The notes beneath the pieces were generated by a model. That model was not told the DNA's origin, searched no databases, and saw only the letters and a program-made list of their open reading frames with translations. A DNA stretch of 64,000 nt from Streptococcus sp. S1. GTDB lineage: Bacteria > Bacillota > Bacilli > Lactobacillales > Streptococcaceae. Shown in pieces: positions 37,719 to 49,357 of the stretch. The position numbers and the translations under genes are program-made. Positions within the stretch are counted from its first letter, which is position 1, and each line of letters starts with the position of its first letter. The stretch is from assembly GCF_034137685.1 (NCBI RefSeq), contig NZ_CP139418.1:647001-711000 (forward strand). The letters are read 5' to 3'.

Positions 37719-38018
37719 ATGATGAATATGCAAAATATGATGAAGCAAGCTCAAAAATTGCAAAAGCAAATGGAGCAAAGCCAAGCAGAATTAGCTGCAA
37801 CTCAATTTGTAGGGAAATCTGCTCAGGACTTGGTTGTTGCAACCCTGACAGGCGATAAGAAGGTCGTTTCCATCGATTTCAACGCCGCAGTGGTTGACCC
37901 AGAAGATACAGAAACGCTTTCTGATATGACAGTGCAAGCCATCAATGCTGCCATTGAAGAAATTGATGCTGCAACCAAGAAAAAACTCGGTGCGTTCGCA
38001 GGGAAATTGCCATTTTAA
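37719..38018 (+). CDS. Nucleoid-associated protein YbaB/EbfC
   Basis: 99 residues, DNA-binding dimer of the YbaB/EbfC family: Met/Gln-rich N-terminal helix ([15 protein letters not shown]), central strands and a C-terminal helix ([15 protein letters not shown]). It is not next to dnaX and recR here, so the pairing seen in many genomes is lost. Single-gene transcript with an R1 repeat 25 nt after the stop. Confidence 0.93.
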   Translation: MMNMQNMMKQAQKLQKQMEQSQAELAATQFVGKSAQDLVVATLTGDKKVVSIDFNAAVVDPEDTETLSDMTVQAINAAIEEIDAATKKKLGAFAGKLPF

Positions 38019-38042
38019 GCAAAGAAAGTTTTCATCAACTAA

Positions 38043-38225
38043 AAAGAGGCTGGGACAAAAGTCCTAGCCTCTTAATTGTTTTTGGATTGTCGAGCAAGAC
38101 GCAGTGGTTGAGTGGGCTCTACTACGCCGATTTCATCAGCTTTTACAGCCCGACTCAACTGTGCGGAGGTGAGACGACGAAATCGAATTCTAACGAATTA
38201 CCGATTTCTGTCCCACTCTCTCTTT
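38043..38225 (+). repeat. R1 structured repeat, copy 3
   Basis: Fills the space between convergent ybaB and the exonuclease gene; its right end abuts the exonuclease stop codon. Differences from copy 1 include AGCCCGACTCAAC for AGCCCTACTCAAC, and GTGAGAC for GTGGGAC in hairpin 3. Confidence 0.9.
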
Positions 38226-38819
38226 TTATTCATCAAAAAATCCAGATAAGTCCAAGCTTCCAAAGGGGTTGGTGGAGAAGTTCTCTTGCTCTTCAAGGAG
38301 GGTGCGGCCTTGATCAAATTCGAGGAATTGTTCGTAGACAAGGGCTGTCATGCGGGCGTCTTCTAAGCTATCGTGTGATTTTCCTGCAACTCCCAAAAAT
38401 TCTGCAACGGTGTGGAGTTGGAGATTTTTAATGCCGTGGAGGTCAGATGGACGACGTTCGAAAGCCTCGTCAAAGACATCGACAGCGTACTGGTCTTCTA
38501 GATCCAAGCCATTTTCAAGTAGGGTGGGTAGGTCGCTCTTTTGGGCATTGTATCCGATCAAGGGCCGGTCTCCTACAAAGGCCTTGAATTCGTTGAGGAC
38601 CTGTTCGAGTTGTGGGGCATTTTGGATCTTGTCCTGGGTAATGCCAGTCAGGCCGTTAATAAAGCTTTTTAGGGGCTTATCGGTGTAAACGTAGGAGTCG
38701 TAGTGATCGACTTCTTTACCGTTCGTAAAACGTACGGCAGACACCTGGATGATCTGATAGGCGCCTTCGTATTGGTTAAATTCGAGATCAAAGGCGATAT
38801 AATCTTCTAATGCTTTCAT
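38226..38819 (-). CDS. DnaQ-like 3'-5' exonuclease
   Basis: 197 residues, DEDDh exonuclease fold as in the epsilon subunit of DNA polymerase III. Exo I FDLEFN, exo II around IGYNAQKSDLP, exo III HDSLEDAR with the catalytic His five residues before Asp. It lacks polymerase or helicase domains; such stand-alone enzymes serve in DNA or small RNA processing. rocS lies about 50 nt upstream on the same strand, so the two may be co-transcribed. Confidence 0.9.
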   Translation of the reverse strand: MKALEDYIAFDLEFNQYEGAYQIIQVSAVRFTNGKEVDHYDSYVYTDKPLKSFINGLTGITQDKIQNAPQLEQVLNEFKAFVGDRPLIGYNAQKSDLPTLLENGLDLEDQYAVDVFDEAFERRPSDLHGIKNLQLHTVAEFLGVAGKSHDSLEDARMTALVYEQFLEFDQGRTLLEEQENFSTNPFGSLDLSGFFDE

Positions 38820-38872
38820 GGGAAATCTCCTGTGGTAGAAAAGAAAAGGGACTGGTAGGATCCAGCCCCGGA

Positions 38873-39367
38873 TTATCGACGGAAAACGCGTGCCCAGAAA
38901 CCTTTGCTTTCTTGCTCTTGAACTTTTTCGTTGGCTTGTTCGAGTTCAAGTTTCAAGGTATCGCGGTCGTTCATTGCTTGTAAAGTCAATTGTTGTTGTT
39001 GGTCCAATTGCTTGTCTTTTTCAGCAATTTGAACGTCTTTCACGCGCAACTGTTCATCTTTCTTAGCGAGTTGCTCGTCTTTGGCTTTGAGTTGCTCGTA
39101 GAGACGGACGATTTCAGCATTTTTTTCATCTACCAAAATTTCCATCAATTCGCGTTGCTTCACATCATCGCTGACTGGCTCATCTTCAAAAATAGTTTTT
39201 TTGTAGATTTCTTCGAGCTTAATCAAGCCACTACGGGTTACAACGGTAACCCCTTTTTCGTTTTTTTGGGTATCTTCTGGAGCCAGCGCCTTGACACGGT
39301 TATTGACCGCCTGGCGGCTGACTCCTAAAATTTCAGCAATTTCGCTGACAGTTTTTTCAATCGCCAT
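38873..39367 (-). CDS. rocS: Chromosome segregation regulator RocS (HTH plus coiled coil plus amphipathic tail)
   Basis: 164 residues. N-terminal helix-turn-helix (VSEIAEILGVSRQAVNNRV), a central long coiled coil with a repeating K-D-E-Q-L pattern (about 85-155), and the short C-terminal KGFWARVFRR, which can form an amphipathic membrane-binding helix. This matches pneumococcal RocS, which binds DNA and the membrane and works with ParB and the capsule kinase. The call is from remembered architecture and motif. TTGACA and TACTAT precede it. Confidence 0.85.
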   Translation of the reverse strand: MAIEKTVSEIAEILGVSRQAVNNRVKALAPEDTQKNEKGVTVVTRSGLIKLEEIYKKTIFEDEPVSDDVKQRELMEILVDEKNAEIVRLYEQLKAKDEQLAKKDEQLRVKDVQIAEKDKQLDQQQQLTLQAMNDRDTLKLELEQANEKVQEQESKGFWARVFRR

Positions 39368-39407
39368 AACTTCCTCTAATATCTTTTTCTATGAAATACT
39401 CTATTAG

Positions 39408-39436
39408 ATAGTAACATAAGTAGGCTAAGCTGTCAA
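39408..39436 (-). promoter_or_regulatory. rocS promoter
   Basis: On the minus strand TTGACA (39431-39436), 17-nt spacer, TACTAT (39408-39413). Confidence 0.75.
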
Positions 39437-39471
39437 ATGAAGCAAAGAAAGGCTAAGCCTTGATACCACGA

Positions 39472-41760
39472 TTAGTGGACCTCTGTCATTTCAGGAAGAT
39501 GGAGGCTTGATTGTGCTAAGTCAATGGTGAGTTGGTAATCGGTTTGATCACGCACAGTGATTTCAAAGTCCGTTGTGTAAAGGACCAGGCGAAGGGTCGC
39601 TCCTTTTTCGAGCTTGTAGATGGTTGGTTGGAGATCAAAGTCAAATTCCATCCACTCGCCTGGCGTCACGTCCTCAACCTCTAAGAGATCATGACGATTT
39701 TGGAGGTTGAGATAACCTTTCGAAATGACTCGTTGGCCCGCTTCCTTAAATGGCAACTCGGTCAAGTTGTCTAGCATATGGTAGCGACCGTTATCCAGTG
39801 TACGGACCGATAAGACTGCAGGATAGGGTTGGAGGTATTTCTTGCTTCCAAGCTCTAAGAGTTGGGCTGAGAGAAGGCCTTTATTGGTGCTGGAGTGAAG
39901 TCGTAGGTGAAGGCGAGCTTTCCCGTTGAGGTGCAGGTCTTCTTCGATTGGAAGATCGATGGTTACCTGTTGGGCCTTGTCTTGGTAGAGATCGCTTAAG
40001 AAGGTCGGATAAGCCTTGCCATAGCGCTCGTAATCTTTTGTCTCGTAGCGGTTTTGGATGACTTTTTCACCGTCTCCCAGCGAGAAGGTCCGCTGACTTG
40101 TTTGATTGCCAAAATCATCCAAGGAAGTCCAACTTTGTTCTCCTGTATTGTCCTGCCAAATGACAGTAGGCAATTCATAGCTTGAATCGTAGCCCAGCAA
40201 TTTTTTAGAGAGAAGGGCATTCATGCTCTCACGGAAGTCAATGGACTGCCAGTTGTTGAGGTAGACATGGGCACCATTGTGGTAGAAGAGGTGTTTCTTG
40301 ATGCTTGCTGGAAGGGCTTGGAACATGTTAAAGACGTGAAGCGGTTTGACGTTCCAGTCTTGGGAGCCATGGGTAAAGACCACCTCTGCTTGGACTCGAT
40401 CAGCATGTAGGAGATAATTGCGATCGTGCCAGAATTGATTGTAGTCTCCGGAAGCGCGGTCCAGCTCTTTTTTGACGCGATCAAGATCGGCTTGGTGGGC
40501 CGCATTGTGGTGTAAATAATCCCCACCTAAAAGGTTGCGTGAATAGGTCAATTCGGCAAGGGAATCAAAATCTTCACCTGGATAGCCGCCAGGACTTGTC
40601 ACGAGACCATTTTCGCGGTAGTAGTTGTACCAAGAAGAGATCCCAGCCTCTGCTATGATGACTTCTAGACCGTCCACACCTGTGGTCGCAAGGCCGTTAG
40701 ACATGGTTCCAAGGTAAGAGATCCCGGTGGTTGCGACCTTTCCATTAGACCAATCAGCTTTGACTTGGCGTTTGCGTGTGTGATCTGTAAAGGCCCGGCA
40801 ACGGCCATTGAGCCAGTCGATAACGTTCTTGTAGGCTTCGATTTGTTGGTAATTTCCATTGGTCATCAAGCCTTGCGAATCTTTTGTCCCCACTCCAGAT
40901 ACGTAGAGATTAGCGTAGCCGCGTGGAAGGAGGTAGTCGTTGAGGGTATAGCTGGAATTGATATGGGTGAGAGTTTCTTCAGCTTCATCGACTAGCTCAG
41001 CTGAACCGACAGGATCCACCAATTCTAATTGAGGTACTTCTACTTGAATGGTATGAGGTTCTTTGACCTCGAGGTCGACATTCATATTGTAGAGGGCCTT
41101 GTCGCTGGCCTTATCGTTGGTCCCTTGGTGATAAGGACTTGCGGTCATAACAGCTGTAATCTTGCCTTCATAGCGAGGACGGATAATGCTGACCTTGACC
41201 AAGTCTGGCAGACCATCTTTGTCGGTATCGACCCGACTTTCCACATAGACGACCTCGCGGATGGCATCATGGCTCGTAAAGGTTGCGAGGCTCTTGCCGT
41301 TAAAATAGTGATACTGGTTATCTTCAGGAATCAAGCCATCGCTGACCAACTGATCGATGAGTAAATTTCCTTTTACTGTTCGAGTATTGAGAAGGTGATA
41401 GAGGTTTTCTACCAAGTTTCCATACTCAATCGGAAATTGGACTTCTTTCAAGAAGCTATCCGTATCTTCAAAATCAATAAAATAGCGGAAACCGAGTAAT
41501 TGGAGGGCTACTGTGTAAAAAATGTTCGGAGACCATTCGCAGTCAGATTGGATATACGTTAAAAAGTCTGTTTTAGAATCCACCACTAGGTTAGAGAGGG
41601 GATAATCTGTATCTTTATAGGTGAAGTAAACCTTGCGGACAAACCATTCAAACAGTTCTTTTTCTGGGAGGTGGGTGGGAAGGTCAAACCCAATTTCTTT
41701 TAGTTCCTTAAGAATGTCTTTTTGGTCAACAGATAGATAGCTATATTGATTGTATTTCAT
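39472..41760 (-). CDS. pepX: Xaa-Pro dipeptidyl-peptidase PepX
   Basis: Cytoplasmic serine peptidase (family S15) that releases Xaa-Pro dipeptides from proline-rich peptides. 762 residues. N-terminal helical domain, alpha/beta-hydrolase core with nucleophile motif GISYLG, later HGSQDWNV with the acid and the HNGAH region with the catalytic His, and a C-terminal jelly-roll. Promoter on the minus strand: TAGACA (41826-41831), 17-nt spacer, TATAAT (41803-41808). Divergent from the next gene. Confidence 0.97.
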   Translation of the reverse strand: MKYNQYSYLSVDQKDILKELKEIGFDLPTHLPEKELFEWFVRKVYFTYKDTDYPLSNLVVDSKTDFLTYIQSDCEWSPNIFYTVALQLLGFRYFIDFEDTDSFLKEVQFPIEYGNLVENLYHLLNTRTVKGNLLIDQLVSDGLIPEDNQYHYFNGKSLATFTSHDAIREVVYVESRVDTDKDGLPDLVKVSIIRPRYEGKITAVMTASPYHQGTNDKASDKALYNMNVDLEVKEPHTIQVEVPQLELVDPVGSAELVDEAEETLTHINSSYTLNDYLLPRGYANLYVSGVGTKDSQGLMTNGNYQQIEAYKNVIDWLNGRCRAFTDHTRKRQVKADWSNGKVATTGISYLGTMSNGLATTGVDGLEVIIAEAGISSWYNYYRENGLVTSPGGYPGEDFDSLAELTYSRNLLGGDYLHHNAAHQADLDRVKKELDRASGDYNQFWHDRNYLLHADRVQAEVVFTHGSQDWNVKPLHVFNMFQALPASIKKHLFYHNGAHVYLNNWQSIDFRESMNALLSKKLLGYDSSYELPTVIWQDNTGEQSWTSLDDFGNQTSQRTFSLGDGEKVIQNRYETKDYERYGKAYPTFLSDLYQDKAQQVTIDLPIEEDLHLNGKARLHLRLHSSTNKGLLSAQLLELGSKKYLQPYPAVLSVRTLDNGRYHMLDNLTELPFKEAGQRVISKGYLNLQNRHDLLEVEDVTPGEWMEFDFDLQPTIYKLEKGATLRLVLYTTDFEITVRDQTDYQLTIDLAQSSLHLPEMTEVH

Positions 41761-41861
41761 AGACTGCTCCTTTTATCAGTTTCTTTTTTCTTTACTTCTT
41801 ATATTATACTTGATAAAATAGTATTTGTCTAAAGACCTTTCGTCTATAAGGAGAAGGAATA

Positions 41862-43139
41862 TTGAAAAAAATATCTTTTGAACAAGTTGCAAGAAGACGG
41901 ACCTTATTGTTTGGGGTTCTTGCCGTCATTTTTGGGATTCTCATTTTTCGAAACGGCGTTGGTTTCACCAAATTTTCCTTGGATCTATTAGCCATTTACT
42001 TTTTAGTTGATGGACTAGGAAGCTTTCTTCTTCGCTTTTTGTTACGTAGCAAGTCTATTTCCTATAGCCACTCTATTTGGTTTATTTTTCTTTCACTTGC
42101 GTTGATCTGGTTGAATCGACTGAGTAGTCTGCCCGTAAACTTAGTTGTGATTTGTTTAGGGGCATATCAGTTGGGGAGTGCCATTGTCTATGGGATCACA
42201 TTTTGGCTTTATAAGGCCAATCGGGTAAAAGGAGGCTGGCTCTATTTATGGGATGCGCTTTTAAACGGTGGGCTTGGTCTAGCAACTGTCTTGGAACCTG
42301 GTTCAGATGGGCACTTCCAATTTATCCTCTTGGGGGCTTATCTGGTCTTGTTGGGGATTTCTAATATTCGAGATGGTATTTTATTTGACAAAGACCAACA
42401 AGGCCAAGAGTTAAAACGTCGCTTTCGTATTAGCCTACCGGTTATCTTTGCAGCCTTTATCCCTGCTAAGGAGTTAAAACGGTTTAACCAGTTTCTTCAA
42501 AAAGGGAGCTCGGCGGGACACACAGGCCCTTATCGATTGGTGAAAAAAGAAGAAGAGGCAAGGGAATTAGAAATTTTGGTTCATACTTCTGACAGCAACT
42601 TATTTGGAGCGATTGGGCATGTAGATATTTGTTATCAGGGGAAGGTCATTTCTTACGGAAGTTACGATCCCTTTTCAGAGCGTCTATTTGGGACGATTGG
42701 GGATGGCGTACTGTTTAAAGTGGATAAGGAACCATACATCGAACTATGTAAAAAAGAGAGTCAAAAGACGCTGTTTGGCTACAGCCTATCCCTTACCGAA
42801 GAAGAGAATCAGGCAGTAGAGAAGCGTCTAGCTGAAATTGATCAGTTGTTAGAACCTTGGGATCCACCTAGGAGGTTACTGGAAGACGGTCAGCCGACCT
42901 ACGCTTACAAATTGAAATATGATTTAGGGGCTGAGCTATATAAATTTACTTCTTCGCGTTTTAAATCTTACTTTGTTCTGTCTACTAATTGCTGCCTGTT
43001 AGCAGATTCCATTGTGGGACAGGCAGGAACGGCTGTATTAGATGTGCGTGGAGTGATTGCACCAGGGACCTATCAGGATTACTTAGAATACGAATTTGAA
43101 GCTCCAAACGGGCGGGTCCATACACGAACAGTATACTAA
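41862..43139 (+). CDS. HdeD/DUF308-like membrane protein fused to a His...Asn-Cys-Cys domain
   Basis: 425 residues, TTG start after GGAGAAGG. Residues about 10-170 hold six membrane helices in the paired pattern of HdeD/DUF308 proteins. Residues about 215-425 form a soluble domain with an IGHVDICYQGKVISYG strand (His253) and, later, FVLSTNCCLLADSI (Cys377, Cys378). A His before a conserved NC is the order of permuted papain-like (NlpC/P60-type, DUF4105-like) cysteine enzymes. Activity is unproven. It may act on lipids, lipoproteins or amide bonds near the membrane. A strong terminator follows. Confidence 0.75.
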   Translation: MKKISFEQVARRRTLLFGVLAVIFGILIFRNGVGFTKFSLDLLAIYFLVDGLGSFLLRFLLRSKSISYSHSIWFIFLSLALIWLNRLSSLPVNLVVICLGAYQLGSAIVYGITFWLYKANRVKGGWLYLWDALLNGGLGLATVLEPGSDGHFQFILLGAYLVLLGISNIRDGILFDKDQQGQELKRRFRISLPVIFAAFIPAKELKRFNQFLQKGSSAGHTGPYRLVKKEEEARELEILVHTSDSNLFGAIGHVDICYQGKVISYGSYDPFSERLFGTIGDGVLFKVDKEPYIELCKKESQKTLFGYSLSLTEEENQAVEKRLAEIDQLLEPWDPPRRLLEDGQPTYAYKLKYDLGAELYKFTSSRFKSYFVLSTNCCLLADSIVGQAGTAVLDVRGVIAPGTYQDYLEYEFEAPNGRVHTRTVY

Positions 43140-43145
43140 AAAAAG

Positions 43146-43183
43146 AAAGACAGATTTTTATTTTTGAAAAATCTGTCTTTTTT
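43146..43183 (+). terminator. Terminator before cppA
   Basis: AAAGACAGATTTTT/AAAAATCTGTCTTT stem with a seven-base loop and a T run. Confidence 0.93.
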
Positions 43184-43195
43184 GCACAAGATTTC

Positions 43196-43224
43196 TTGTA
43201 AAAAGCCAGAAAATCTTTTACAAT
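43196..43224 (+). promoter_or_regulatory. cppA promoter
   Basis: TTGTAA (43196-43201), 17-nt spacer, TACAAT (43219-43224). Confidence 0.75.
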
Positions 43225-43245
43225 AAAAAGTGCTTGGAGGAAAGT

Positions 43246-44013
43246 ATGACAGCAAATCAGATCGTAAGAGTGATCCCAGTCTTGAAAGTGAATAACCGAA
43301 ATGTCAATCAACGCTTTTATGAAGAGACATTGGGAATGAAAGTATTAGTGGAAGAAGGAGCTCTCCTGTCTTTAGGAGATGCCTCAAAAGTAGAAAAAAT
43401 CGTCTTAGAAGAGTCACCGAGTATGCGTTCGCGTAAGGTCGAAGGTCCAAAGAAATTGGGTCGCATCGTGGTGAAAGTGGCACAAGCTCAAGAAATTGAT
43501 TATTTGTTGGCCCGCCAGCCAGAGACAAGCGCCCTTTACCAAGGAGCTAATGGTCGCGCCTTTGAAGTTGTGTCTCCTCAAGGAGATACCATTTTCGTGC
43601 ATGCGGAAGAAAATCTTGAAAGCCTAGAACCTTTGGAGAAAGCGCCTCTTGTTGAGCTTCCAGAAGATTTCAAAGGTTTGACCAGCTTTGATGTGGACTT
43701 TCTTGAGGTCAATGTGGCCGATCTTGCTGAGGCTGAGAAGTTCTATAGCAACTTGCCAGCTTTGGCCCACTTTATCCATTTACAAGAAGCCCAAGGAAAA
43801 GATCTCCAAGTTGAGAACAAGGTTACTTGGGATTTGAGCATGATCAAGGTCGAATTGGCATCTTTTGATGTGGAAGACTTGAAAGAAAGCTTAGGAGAAA
43901 CTGTCGATTTTGTGCACCGTAAGGGAACTTTCTTGATTGCCAAGGATCCAAGCCAGATCGAACTCTGGTTTGAAGCCAATCAAGATCAGGTCCATATTTC
44001 TTATGAAGAATAA
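43246..44013 (+). CDS. cppA: CppA family protein (VOC fold, putative C3-degrading proteinase)
   Basis: 255 residues from ATG 43246 after TTGGAGG. N-terminal glyoxalase-like VOC domain (VIPVLKVNNRNVNQRFYEETLG, LSLGDASKVEKIVLEESPSMRSRKVEGPKKL) and a second VOC-like half from about residue 150. The family is named for complement C3 degradation in pneumococcus. No signal peptide or protease motif is visible, so the enzyme activity implied by the name is doubtful. It is followed at once by a serine hydrolase gene. Confidence 0.9.
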   Translation: MTANQIVRVIPVLKVNNRNVNQRFYEETLGMKVLVEEGALLSLGDASKVEKIVLEESPSMRSRKVEGPKKLGRIVVKVAQAQEIDYLLARQPETSALYQGANGRAFEVVSPQGDTIFVHAEENLESLEPLEKAPLVELPEDFKGLTSFDVDFLEVNVADLAEAEKFYSNLPALAHFIHLQEAQGKDLQVENKVTWDLSMIKVELASFDVEDLKESLGETVDFVHRKGTFLIAKDPSQIELWFEANQDQVHISYEE

Positions 44014-44023
44014 GAATGGAGTG

Positions 44024-44965
44024 ATGAGCGTGAATGCAATCATCGAAAAAATTACCGAACAAATCCAAGAAGGCATCTATCCAGGTGCCTCTCTTGCGCT
44101 TTACCGCGATGGTCAGTGGAGTGAGCACTATCTGGGACTAGCGGATCCTGAAAAAGGAGAGCCAGTAGTGGCTGACCTGGTCTATGATTTGGCTAGTGTC
44201 AGTAAGGTCGTTGGAGTTGCTACCATCTGTGCCTTTTTGTATGCGAAAGGGGAGCTTGCGCTTGATCGCCCCTTTAAAGAGCTTTACCCGCGTTTTGCTC
44301 ATGAGAAGACGACCATCCGGGAACTCCTGACCCATACTTCAGGACTTGATCCTTTTATCCCCAACCGGGATCAATTGGATGCGAGACAATTGAAAGAAGC
44401 TCTTGAAAATTTGCAGTTAAAAGAGGACAAGAGTTTTCATTACACCGATGTCAATTTTCTTTTGCTGGGCTTTTGGTTAGAAGACAGGTTTCACCAGCCC
44501 TTGGATCGTTTATTTGAAGAGCTGATTTTTACACCTTGGAAGATGACGGAAACACGGTTTGGACCGGTCGAAAAGGCAGTGCCAACGGTTCGTGGGCTTG
44601 CTTCTGGAAGTGTCCACGATCCAAAAGCGAGAGTATTGGGTCGTCATGCGGGAAGTGCTGGACTTTTTTCAACTGTTGCTGATCTAGAGTGCTTCTTAGA
44701 GCATTATCTGAAGGAGGATTTTGCGCGTGACTTGTCTCAGAATTTTGCGCGTGAAGAGGGCAAGACCCGCGCTCTCGGATGGAATCTAGAGGGTGACTGG
44801 TTGGATCATACGGGCTATACTGGAACCTTCATCATGTACAATCGCAAGAGACAGGAAGCTGTGATCTTTTTGTCCAACCGGACCTATGAGAAGGACGAAC
44901 GGGCCCAATGGATCCTCGACCGCAACTCCTTGATGGATTTGATCAAACAAGAATTTGAACAATAG
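44024..44965 (+). CDS. Serine hydrolase of the beta-lactamase/PBP4 family
   Basis: 313 residues from ATG 44024; GTG 44030 has the better-spaced GGAG. Active-site SxxK is SVSK in LASVSKVVGVA, the second motif is YTDVN (Tyr-x-x-x-Asn), and the third is HTGYTG. This is the class C-like esterase/D-peptidase group. No signal peptide, so it is cytoplasmic. 10 nt after cppA, a pairing also seen in other streptococci as far as I recall. Substrate unknown. Confidence 0.87.
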   Translation: MSVNAIIEKITEQIQEGIYPGASLALYRDGQWSEHYLGLADPEKGEPVVADLVYDLASVSKVVGVATICAFLYAKGELALDRPFKELYPRFAHEKTTIRELLTHTSGLDPFIPNRDQLDARQLKEALENLQLKEDKSFHYTDVNFLLLGFWLEDRFHQPLDRLFEELIFTPWKMTETRFGPVEKAVPTVRGLASGSVHDPKARVLGRHAGSAGLFSTVADLECFLEHYLKEDFARDLSQNFAREEGKTRALGWNLEGDWLDHTGYTGTFIMYNRKRQEAVIFLSNRTYEKDERAQWILDRNSLMDLIKQEFEQ

Positions 44966-44971
44966 AAATGG

Positions 44972-45001
44972 AAGGCTAGGATGATGGATCCTGGCCTTTT
45001 A
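44972..45001 (+). terminator. Terminator after the serine hydrolase gene
   Basis: AAGGCTAGGAT/ATCCTGGCCTTTT hairpin, with one G-T pair. Confidence 0.8.
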
Positions 45002-45130
45002 CGGTCTGTCCGTGAGAAAGAAACTGGTAGGAGATTCATTTTTGAACTCCGTCTTAGGTTGGATTTCCTTCAAAAGCATCGCTTTTTTGGCTGATTTATA
45101 TTAAAATAGTAATGACCATAATAGAACGAG

Positions 45131-46015
45131 ATGAATATGAACAAAGAGATAGGCGTCGGAAGGGCGCATAGTAAAATTATCTTAATTGGAGAGCATGCGG
45201 TGGTCTATGGTTATCCGGCTATTGCCTTGCCACTCCATCATATCGAAGTGACCTGCCAGATCATCCCGGCAGACAGTCCATGGATTTTGTTTGAAGATGA
45301 CACCTTGTCCATGGCGGTTTTTGCGTCTCTTGAGCACCTCGGGATTCGCGAGGCCCGAATTCGCTGCCGGATTCAGTCCATGGTACCGGAAAAACGGGGG
45401 ATGGGATCGTCTGCGGCGGTGAGTATCGCAGCCATTCGTGCCGTTTTTGACTATTATCAAGAGGAGCTGGATGATGAGACCTTAGAAATCCTGGTCAATC
45501 GAGCAGAAACCATTGCCCATATGAATCCAAGTGGGCTCGATGCCAAGACTTGTTTGAGTGATCAAGCCATTAAATTCATCCGAAATGTCGGCTTTTACCC
45601 GCTGGAGCTGGGTATAAAAGCGAGCTTGGTGATTGCAGATACAGGGATTCACGGCAATACCCGTGAGGCGATTCAAAAGGTTGAAGCCAGGGGGCAGGAA
45701 GTTTTGTCCCATTTCCATGAGATTGGTCAGTTGACCCAGCAGGTGGAAGAGGCTCTGAAAATGAATGATCTAACGAACCTAGGACAGGCTCTGACTACTT
45801 GCCATAAGCACTTGAGAGCCGTCGGTGTCAGCTGTGTTGAAGCAGACCACCTGGTCGCCGTTGCCCTTGAAAATGGGGCCTTAGGTGCTAAAATGAGCGG
45901 AGGCGGTCTTGGAGGTTGTGTGATTGCCCTCGTCAAGGATTCTCGTGAAGCAGCAACCATTGCCCATGCATTAGAAAAAGAAGGAGCGCACCATACATGG
46001 ATCGAAAACCTGTAA
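45131..46015 (+). CDS. mvk: Mevalonate kinase
   Basis: Phosphorylates mevalonate at C5, the first kinase of the pathway. 294 residues, GHMP fold: GEHAVVYGYPAIALP, ATP loop EKRGMGSSAAVS, MSGGGLGGCVIAL. First of the four-gene operon mvk-mvaD-mvaK2-fni. The next gene starts 19 nt inside its end. In pneumococcus this enzyme is feedback-inhibited by diphosphomevalonate; the same is likely but not visible here. Confidence 0.97.
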   Translation: MNMNKEIGVGRAHSKIILIGEHAVVYGYPAIALPLHHIEVTCQIIPADSPWILFEDDTLSMAVFASLEHLGIREARIRCRIQSMVPEKRGMGSSAAVSIAAIRAVFDYYQEELDDETLEILVNRAETIAHMNPSGLDAKTCLSDQAIKFIRNVGFYPLELGIKASLVIADTGIHGNTREAIQKVEARGQEVLSHFHEIGQLTQQVEEALKMNDLTNLGQALTTCHKHLRAVGVSCVEADHLVAVALENGALGAKMSGGGLGGCVIALVKDSREAATIAHALEKEGAHHTWIENL

Positions 46016-46936
46016 AGGCTAAGTCCTATGCTAATATTGCGATTATCAAATACTGGGGAAAAGAAGATGCCAAACAGATGGTCCCTTCGACCAGTTCGAT
46101 TTCGTTGACCTTAGAGAATATGTATACAGAGACAAGGCTATCACCCTTGCCAGCAGATGCGACTGCGCATGAGTTTTACATCGATGGGGAATTCCAAAAT
46201 CCAGCTGAGCAAGCCAAAATTGGAGCTGTGATTGATGGCTTGAAGCCATCAGATGAAGCAGGATTTGTTCGGGTGGATACCAGCAACAACATGCCAACCG
46301 CAGCAGGCTTGTCCTCTAGCTCGAGCGGCCTCTCTGCTCTCGTCAAGGCTTGCAATCAGTATTATGATTTGGGCTTGAGTCAGGAGGAATTAGCTCAAAA
46401 AGCCAAGTTTGCTTCGGGCTCTTCTTCGCGGTCTTTCTTTGGTCCCTTAGCAGCCTGGGACAAAGAAAGTGGCGATATATACAAGGTTAAGACAGACCTG
46501 AAATTAGCCATGATCATGCTGGTCCTCAATGACAAGCAAAAGCCCGTTTCCAGCCGGGAAGGGATGAAACGCTGCATGGAGACTTCGACTAATTTCAAAG
46601 AATGGATCGAAGAGTCTCGACAAGATTACAAGGACATGCTGGACTATCTAGCTGGCAATGATTTTAAACAGGTCGGTCAGCTGACAGAGCGCAATGCCCT
46701 TGCTATGCATGCGACGACTAGAACAGCCACTCCAGCCTTTAGCTACTTGACAGAAGAAAGCCACAAAGCTATGGACTTTGTCCGTGAGCTTCGCGCAGCA
46801 GGCCATGTTTGTTACTTTACCATGGATGCAGGGCCAAACGTTAAGGTTCTCTGTTTAGAAGAAGACTTGGATCAGCTGGTGCCCTTATTTGACGCCCGCT
46901 ATCGGACCATCGTATCTAAGACAAAGGATCCTCAAG

Positions 46937-46947
<11 letters not shown>
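45997..46947 (+). CDS. mvaD: Diphosphomevalonate decarboxylase
   Basis: ATP-dependent decarboxylation of mevalonate diphosphate to isopentenyl diphosphate. 316 residues. AKSYANIAIIKYWGKED at the N terminus, PTAAGLSSSSSGLSA phosphate loop, and the catalytic FTMDAGPNVKVLC. Overlaps mvk by 19 nt and mvaK2 by 11 nt. Confidence 0.97.
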
Positions 46948-48942
<1,995 letters not shown>

Positions 48943-48945
<3 letters not shown>

Positions 48946-49099
48946 AGAAAAATCATTTTAGAAACTTTCCTTAGGTGAGTACGGACGTCAGCGAACTTCT
49001 ACGAAGTTCCATGACTTAGTTTTGAACCTAAGGTTTCAAAACTCCCGAGTGCCTGAAACAAAAACATTTCAGGCACTTTTCTCACGGCGGAAAGTTTTC
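48943..49099 (+). repeat. R2 structured repeat, copy A (after fni)
   Basis: 157 bp. The core runs from GAAACTTTCC (48961) to GGAAAGTTTTC (ends 49099), a terminal inverted repeat. Inside are GAACTTC/GAAGTTC, AGTTTTGAA/TTTCAAAACT and GTGCCTGAAA/TTTCAGGCAC hairpins, the last followed by TTTTC. The copy at 52136 (opposite strand) matches along the whole length; the 410-nt gap before the C69 gene holds this repeat, an AT-rich stretch and the promoter below. Confidence 0.9.
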
Positions 49100-49292
49100 G
49101 TATATTATGATTCATTTTGAAAATTAGAACTCTTTTATAGTTCTTTGAAGAATCACTTAACTTATTTTACTTAAAAATTAGTTCCTATTCGTTTAGGATT
49201 GGCAAAATAAGCCAATTTTTTCTTTTTTTTGAAAAAGTGTTCTCCTCAAAAATTCTGATAGTTTACGAATCGTTTACGGTTGCTGGAATCGC

Positions 49293-49322
49293 TTGCAAAA
49301 TAGGCTTGTAAAAGAGTATACT
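49293..49322 (+). promoter_or_regulatory. Promoter of the C69 peptidase-PrsW unit
   Basis: TTGCAA (49293-49298), 18-nt spacer, TATACT (49317-49322), 35 nt before the ATG. Confidence 0.75.
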
Positions 49323-49357
49323 AAATAAGGAAAAACATTTTTAAAAAGGAGTTTAGG

